Notes under the pieces: model-generated
The model's input: the letters and a program-made list of their open reading frames with translations, nothing else
What the model was told of the DNA's origin: nothing
The model's database searches: none
Made by a program: the position numbers and the translations under genes
Assembly (NCBI GenBank): GCA_016938015.1
Contig: JAFGVL010000058.1
Span: forward strand, 1-34,658
Length of the DNA: 34,658 bases
Direction: 5' to 3'
Origin: Paludibacteraceae bacterium
Lineage (GTDB): Bacteria > Bacteroidota > Bacteroidia > Bacteroidales > Paludibacteraceae
Shown here: in pieces, positions 31,085 to 34,658 of the stretch
Numbering within the stretch: the stretch's first letter is position 1
Layout: each line of letters starts with the position of its first letter

Positions 31085-31891
31085 ATGAAGTTGATTAAAA
31101 TTACAAGTTTATTCTTTTTATTTGTTTTAGTGGCTAGTTTAAAGGCGCAAGATACAACAGCGATAGTTATTCAAAATACGGTTGTTGAAGCAAAGGATAC
31201 AGTTATAGTTCCCGAAAAACGTACTTCTGAGGCCGAACCAATATTTAAGAAATACTTAGATAAAGGTGAGTCAACGGTTGCAAAAATTATTGTTAATATG
31301 AACGATAGTTTGTATAGCTATTTTTGTCAGGCCGATTTATCAAAAAACCATCGTGAAAAAAGAAGACTTTTTACAAAATTTATAACCTTAGATCCTAAGT
31401 ATGGTTTAGCCAGAGCTTTTTTAAATTTAGGCTTATCTTATGCCGAAACCAATCAACCGGATTCAGCCCTTTTTTATTACAATATTGCTTTATTGAAAGA
31501 TTCTACCTATTTATTCTCATATTTTCATAGAGGCCGATTGTATTCTTCTACTGAAAAATACGATAAAGCAATAAAAGATTTTAAGCAAGTAATTAAAATG
31601 TATCCTCCGTTTACGGCAGCTTATTTGGAACGAGGCAATTGTTATTTAAGCATTAAAGATTATAACAATGCACTGGCCGATTTTAATAAAGTGATACAAA
31701 TGGAACCCACAAACGACCAGGCATATATGTTGCGTGGGGTTGTTTATCGTCAAACAGAAGATTATTTAATAGCCATTGAAAATTGGAAACAAGCCAAAAA
31801 ATTGAATAGTTTGAATGCAGATATTGCCGATAAACTTATTGATGAAGTAAAAGTTTTGATTAAAGAACAAAAGGCTAAAGCAAAGAAATAA
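31085..31891 (+). CDS. Secreted tetratricopeptide-repeat protein
   Basis: 268 residues. The signal peptide (about 1-22) ends SLKAQ, without a lipobox. A Thr/Val/Glu-rich linker follows, then four or so TPR units from about residue 100: 'ARAFLNLGLSYAETNQPDSA', 'SYFHRGRLYSSTEKYDKAIK', 'AYLERGNCYLSIKDYNNALA' and 'AYMLRGVVYRQTEDYLIAIE'. The C-terminus is Lys-rich. It is a periplasmic or outer-membrane-facing protein-binding scaffold of unknown partner. It has its own promoter box and stands alone before a repeat-filled gap. Confidence 0.85.
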   Translation: MKLIKITSLFFLFVLVASLKAQDTTAIVIQNTVVEAKDTVIVPEKRTSEAEPIFKKYLDKGESTVAKIIVNMNDSLYSYFCQADLSKNHREKRRLFTKFITLDPKYGLARAFLNLGLSYAETNQPDSALFYYNIALLKDSTYLFSYFHRGRLYSSTEKYDKAIKDFKQVIKMYPPFTAAYLERGNCYLSIKDYNNALADFNKVIQMEPTNDQAYMLRGVVYRQTEDYLIAIENWKQAKKLNSLNADIADKLIDEVKVLIKEQKAKAKK

Positions 31892-31958
31892 AGTGAGATA
31901 TACCCGTACATTTGGATAAAAAATGTCCTAACTAACACCAAACGCTTTTTTTTATAGC

Positions 31959-32092
31959 GATTCCTCATTTCGCTTTGCTACATTCGGAATGACAGCCGTT
32001 TTATATAGAGTTTGAGAAGCAGGGGGCGGCAAAGCCGCCCCCTGCTTCTCAAATTTAGTGCTATGTTGTCATTCCGAGCGTAGCGAGGAATC
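31959..32092. repeat. Composite palindromic repeat element (MITE/REP-like)
   Basis: The outer arms are inverted relatives of each other: left GATTCCTCATTTCGCTTTGC...ATTCGGAATGAC (31959-31993) and right GTCATTCCGAGCGTAGCGAG plus GAATC (32068-32092). Between them is a perfect 20-bp stem, TTTGAGAAGCAGGGGGCGGC (32011-32030), and its complement (32034-32053), with an AAA loop. The centre is far more GC-rich than its surroundings. The right arm is the 'cattccgagcgtagcgaggaatc' repeat found in many genomes. It encodes no protein, so any movement would rely on functions supplied elsewhere. Confidence 0.8.
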
Positions 32093-32160
32093 TGTTTGGA
32101 TAAAGATTCAAAGAATAGCCTGTATAATTAAAACACAAATAAGGGTTAAGATATATTGTA

Positions 32161-32194
32161 AAAAAAGGAGCACAAGATTGTGCTCTTTTTTTTA
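32161..32194. terminator. Intrinsic terminator ahead of the TetR gene
   Basis: GAGCACA (32168-32174) and TGTGCTC (32179-32185) pair around AGAT, extended by A-rich and T-rich flanks. T runs follow on both strands. It ends transcription from the TPR gene and isolates the efflux operon. Confidence 0.8.
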
Positions 32195-32250
32195 TAAAAA
32201 CAAAAATAAGTTGTTTTACTCAATTTTTTTATTTTATTTTGTCAAATGGT

Positions 32251-32266
32251 TTAACTAAACGGTTAA
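32251..32266 (+). promoter_or_regulatory. Possible TetR operator
   Basis: TTAAC (32251-32255) and GTTAA (32262-32266) form an inverted repeat with a 6-base spacer, just upstream of the GTG start of the TetR gene. TetR proteins usually bind palindromes in their own promoter. The arms are short, so this is tentative. Confidence 0.4.
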
Positions 32267-32277
32267 TTTTAATTAAA

Positions 32278-32868
32278 GTGACTACTACGGAACAAAAAAT
32301 ATTGGAAGCTGCTCGTCAAGTATTCTTAAAAAAGGGGATGGATGGCGCACGTATGCAAGAAATTGCAAATGAGGCCGGTATCAATAAAGCCTTGCTTCAT
32401 TATTATTATCGTAGTAAAGACAAGCTTTTTGAAGCAGTATTTAACGAAATTTTTACTCAGTTTATAACAAAAATAAGTCTCGTTTTGTTATCGGATGCTC
32501 CGGTTAAAGAAAAAATGAGTCTTTTTGTAGATTCTTTTATTGACAAAATTGCCGCTAATCCATTTGTGCCTCAATTTATTATTGGCGAAATTAATCGCGA
32601 TCCGGCCATTATTAAAAAGATGATGCAGAAATCAGGGTTTAATCCCGATATGTTTGTATCCTTATTTGGTACGCAGTTTAAAAATCTTCATTTCGACGTT
32701 CGTCATTTTATTGTAAGTTTGTTGGGTTTATGCATTTTCCCTTTTGCCGCACGTCCGTTAATTGAAAATGTATATTTTAATAACAATAGCGAAGCTTATG
32801 ATGTGTTTTTATTTGAAAGAAAAGAATATATCAAAAGTATGATGCTAAAATTTATGGAAGAAGAATAA
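32278..32868 (+). CDS. TetR family transcriptional regulator
   Basis: 196 residues from GTG 32278. The frame is open to 32239, but those extra residues cover the probable operator and are not family-like. N-terminal helix-turn-helix sequences are 'EQKILEAARQVFLKKGMDGA' and 'MQEIANEAGINKALLHYYYR' followed by 'SKDKLFEAVF', a textbook TetR domain (about 5-55). The C-terminal ligand domain is all-helical and unassigned. A TolC gene follows 11 bases after the stop and an HlyD gene follows that, so it most likely controls an efflux pump whose substrate it senses. Confidence 0.92.
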   Translation: MTTTEQKILEAARQVFLKKGMDGARMQEIANEAGINKALLHYYYRSKDKLFEAVFNEIFTQFITKISLVLLSDAPVKEKMSLFVDSFIDKIAANPFVPQFIIGEINRDPAIIKKMMQKSGFNPDMFVSLFGTQFKNLHFDVRHFIVSLLGLCIFPFAARPLIENVYFNNNSEAYDVFLFERKEYIKSMMLKFMEEE

Positions 32869-32879
32869 TCCAATCAATT

Positions 32880-34139
32880 ATGAAAAAAATAATCACCCTT
32901 TGCCTTATTGTTTTATGGAGTATTACTGCTTATAGTCAGGTACTTTCATTGGATACTTGTCAGCTGCTTGCTCGTCAAAATCATCCATTACTAAAACAAG
33001 CCGGAGTTATTGACGAATTGTATACACTACGAAATAAGAGTGTGAATGCCGGTAATCTTCCACAAATAGACTTCTCGGGTAGAGCTTCTTATCAATCGGA
33101 TGTAACAGCTATTGAACTGAAAATACCGGGATTTAACATGCCTGAATTATCCAAAGATCAATATAAAATTTATGTGGATGTAAAACAAAAAATATACGAT
33201 TTTGGAGTTACCCGTAAACGTAAAGGGGTTGAAATAGCGGATAGAAATATCAATATCCAACAAAACGAAGTAGAATTGTATAAAATAAAAGAAACAGTGA
33301 ATACGCTTTTCTTCAATGCCTTGGCTTTGCAAGAAAACAATAACATATTGATGTTGAAAAGACAAAGTTTGGATGAGCGCATTAAGATAGTGGCTTCTGC
33401 TGTTAAGAATGGGGTGAGTTTACCCAACGAACTCGATAATCTTCGTGCCGAAGCATTGCTTACCGACCAACAACAAATGGAACTCTTGATGAATAAAAAC
33501 ACCACACTTTCGTTGTTAGGAATTTTAATTGGAAGCGAGATATCCGAAGATGTTCAAATTACCAATCCTACACCTAAAGGGGTAGTGCCTTCTCTTGAAA
33601 TAAAACGACCCGAAATAGAATTGTTTGTGTTGCAAAAAAACAAATTGGATAAAAGCGAACAGTTGCTTAAACGTACCCATTTGCCGTATTTGTATGCTTT
33701 TGCTCAAGCAGGTTATGGTAGGCCGGGTTTGAATATGCTTACCAATAGTTTCGACGATTGGTATATGGGTGGTGTGGGCTTTGCTTGGAACTTATGGGAT
33801 GGCAATAAAACAAAAAATGACCGCGCTACTTTACGGGTTCAAAAGAAATTCATCGATATTGCCCAAGAAAACTTCGAACGTGCTGTTAATAGTTCCCTTA
33901 CTCAAGAGCTTAATAACATCAAAAAGTTAGAGAATATGTTAATGATTGACGATGAATTGGTTGTGCTGAAAGAAAAAATAGCCAAAAGGTCGGCTTCTGC
34001 TTTAGATAATGGAACTATTACTTCGGCCGATTATATTCGGGATTTGAATGCAGCCCTTCAGGCTAAAGCAATGCTTCAAATTCATAAATTGCAACTTATT
34101 CAGGCACGGGTTAATTATCATACCATCAAGGGGGATTAA
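32880..34139 (+). CDS. TolC family outer-membrane efflux protein
   Basis: 419 residues. The signal peptide (about 1-19) ends TAYSQ, and 'LSLDTCQLLARQNHPLLKQA' is the usual start of the first helical repeat. Two TolC repeats of long helices with short barrel strands follow ('DVKQKIYDFGVTRKRKGVEI' and 'GVGFAWNLWDGNKTKNDRAT'). It forms the outer-membrane exit duct of a tripartite pump. It lies between the TetR regulator (11 bases) and an HlyD-type adaptor (76 bases). The ATPase or permease partner must lie beyond the right edge. Confidence 0.92.
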   Translation: MKKIITLCLIVLWSITAYSQVLSLDTCQLLARQNHPLLKQAGVIDELYTLRNKSVNAGNLPQIDFSGRASYQSDVTAIELKIPGFNMPELSKDQYKIYVDVKQKIYDFGVTRKRKGVEIADRNINIQQNEVELYKIKETVNTLFFNALALQENNNILMLKRQSLDERIKIVASAVKNGVSLPNELDNLRAEALLTDQQQMELLMNKNTTLSLLGILIGSEISEDVQITNPTPKGVVPSLEIKRPEIELFVLQKNKLDKSEQLLKRTHLPYLYAFAQAGYGRPGLNMLTNSFDDWYMGGVGFAWNLWDGNKTKNDRATLRVQKKFIDIAQENFERAVNSSLTQELNNIKKLENMLMIDDELVVLKEKIAKRSASALDNGTITSADYIRDLNAALQAKAMLQIHKLQLIQARVNYHTIKGD

Positions 34140-34159
34140 TAGTTAATACAATGTCTCTT

Positions 34160-34180
34160 ATCTTGGTTCTTGATTCTTGG
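34160..34180. repeat. Short tandem heptamer tract
   Basis: ATCTTGG, TTCTTGA and TTCTTGG follow one another between the TolC and HlyD genes. Such 'ttcttggttcttga' tracts recur in Bacteroidota intergenic DNA in my experience. No function is assigned. Confidence 0.45.
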
Positions 34181-34215
34181 CTCTAATATCTTAATCAATA
34201 TAATACAATAACAAC

Positions 34216-34658
34216 ATGAAAAGACTAATTCCATTTATGTTACTTGCTTTGTTAGCAAGTTGTTCCAATAGTAAAACTGATGCCGATGCGTACGGTAATT
34301 TTGAATCTGACGAAGTAATTATCTCTGCCGAAAACAGTGGTAAAATTCTTGCCACACCTGTTGCCGAAGGGGATCAAGTGATGGCAGGTGTAATGATGGC
34401 TTTGATTGATACCACCAATTTAAGCTTGCAAAAAAACCAACTTGTTTCACAAAAGTTATCCATCTTGGCCCAAACAAGTAATATTGAAGCCCAGATAGCG
34501 GTTTCCGATCAACAGATTACAAATATCAACAAAGACTTAAGTAGAATAAAGAAAATGCTTAAGGAAGGTGCCGCTACTCAAAAACAGTTGGATGATATCA
34601 CCGGACAAATCGATTTGGTAAAGAAACAAAAAGGTGCGTATGCTTCGCAGCTAAATTC
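34216..34658 (+). CDS. HlyD family membrane-fusion lipoprotein (5' part)
   Basis: 147 complete codons are present and the frame continues past the window edge. The lipoprotein signal reads 'MKRLIPFMLLALLASCSNSK' (lipobox LASC, Cys16). A biotinyl-lipoyl-like half follows: 'VIISAENSGKILATPVAEGD' then 'QVMAGVMMALIDTTNL'. The start of the helical hairpin comes next ('RIKKMLKEGAATQKQLDDIT'). This is the periplasmic adaptor that joins an inner-membrane transporter to TolC. The architecture resembles the HlyD/YbhG-type adaptors of ABC exporters. Confidence 0.92.
   Translation, partial: MKRLIPFMLLALLASCSNSKTDADAYGNFESDEVIISAENSGKILATPVAEGDQVMAGVMMALIDTTNLSLQKNQLVSQKLSILAQTSNIEAQIAVSDQQITNINKDLSRIKKMLKEGAATQKQLDDITGQIDLVKKQKGAYASQLN

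Larger units (their letters stand above)
31892..32277. other. 386-base intergenic region with repeats
   Basis: The region holds no credible gene. In order it contains a composite palindromic repeat (31959-32092), a hairpin terminator (32168-32193) and the promoter/operator region of the TetR gene (32239-32277). A frame open at 32058-32258 translates the repeat into the 'CHSERSEESV' peptide, often mis-annotated in many genomes. Confidence 0.8.

Noticed and set aside
32058-32258. Open frame starting MLCCHSERSEESV
   Set aside because: It is a translation of the dispersed CATTCCGAGCGTAGCGAGGAATC repeat, a well-known source of false genes, and it runs through a terminator hairpin.
33147-33707. 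Minus-strand open frames inside the TolC gene
   Set aside because: They are antisense shadows of a well-supported TolC family protein.

Overview
The window looks like chromosomal DNA from an AT-rich member of the Bacteroidota. The support is two neighbouring type IX secretion genes (porU, porV), paired DUF1573 proteins, an ExbB-X-ExbD-ExbD energiser cluster, -7 promoter boxes of the TAnnTTTG type, and weak or absent Shine-Dalgarno sequences. I cannot name a genus. No insertion sequence, phage gene, CRISPR array or replication origin was seen.

Layout. Positions 1-6618 (+) hold the end of a Rex redox repressor, an FAH-family enzyme, the T9SS sortase PorU and its shuttle PorV, and IspF of the MEP isoprenoid pathway. 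Positions 6790-14951 (mainly -) hold two gene groups: Nudix hydrolase / 1008-aa TPR protein / 576-aa outer-membrane barrel, and ExbB / 4-TM protein / ExbD / ExbD. A 56-aa membrane protein on the + strand lies between them. A tRNA-Ser(GGA) follows at 15031-15118 (-). Positions 15267-18952 (-) hold a tightly overlapped meaB/TfoX_C/tatD operon and two DUF1573 proteins. Positions 19129-20827 (+) hold an M20 amidohydrolase and an Lrp/AsnC regulator, followed by a small basic periplasmic protein (-).

Positions 21489-27767 (+) form the most distinctive block, an 11-gene arsenic-resistance cluster: arsR, DUF1294, small thioredoxin (ArsE-like), ArsF lipoprotein, ArsG (CcdA/DsbD-like), ArsP-like permease, DUF2798, an ArsF-like secreted thiol protein, arsC, arsM and acr3. 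Together they could reduce arsenate, methylate arsenite, export As(III), and process aromatic or methylated organoarsenicals. A TGTTCG-N8-CGAACA palindrome encloses the -7 box of the arsR promoter and is a likely ArsR operator.

Downstream are a tandem pair of SpoIIAA/STAS-like proteins, RNase Z (-), a YhdH/AcuI-type reductase and a TPR protein. A composite palindromic repeat (31959-32092) follows, and then the start of a TetR / TolC / HlyD efflux operon that runs off the right edge. The best candidates for new biology are the thiol relay inside the arsenic cluster (cytosolic thioredoxin, membrane ArsG, two exported ArsF-like proteins), the TPR/barrel pair with a conserved N-terminal signature, and the SpoIIAA-like doublet.
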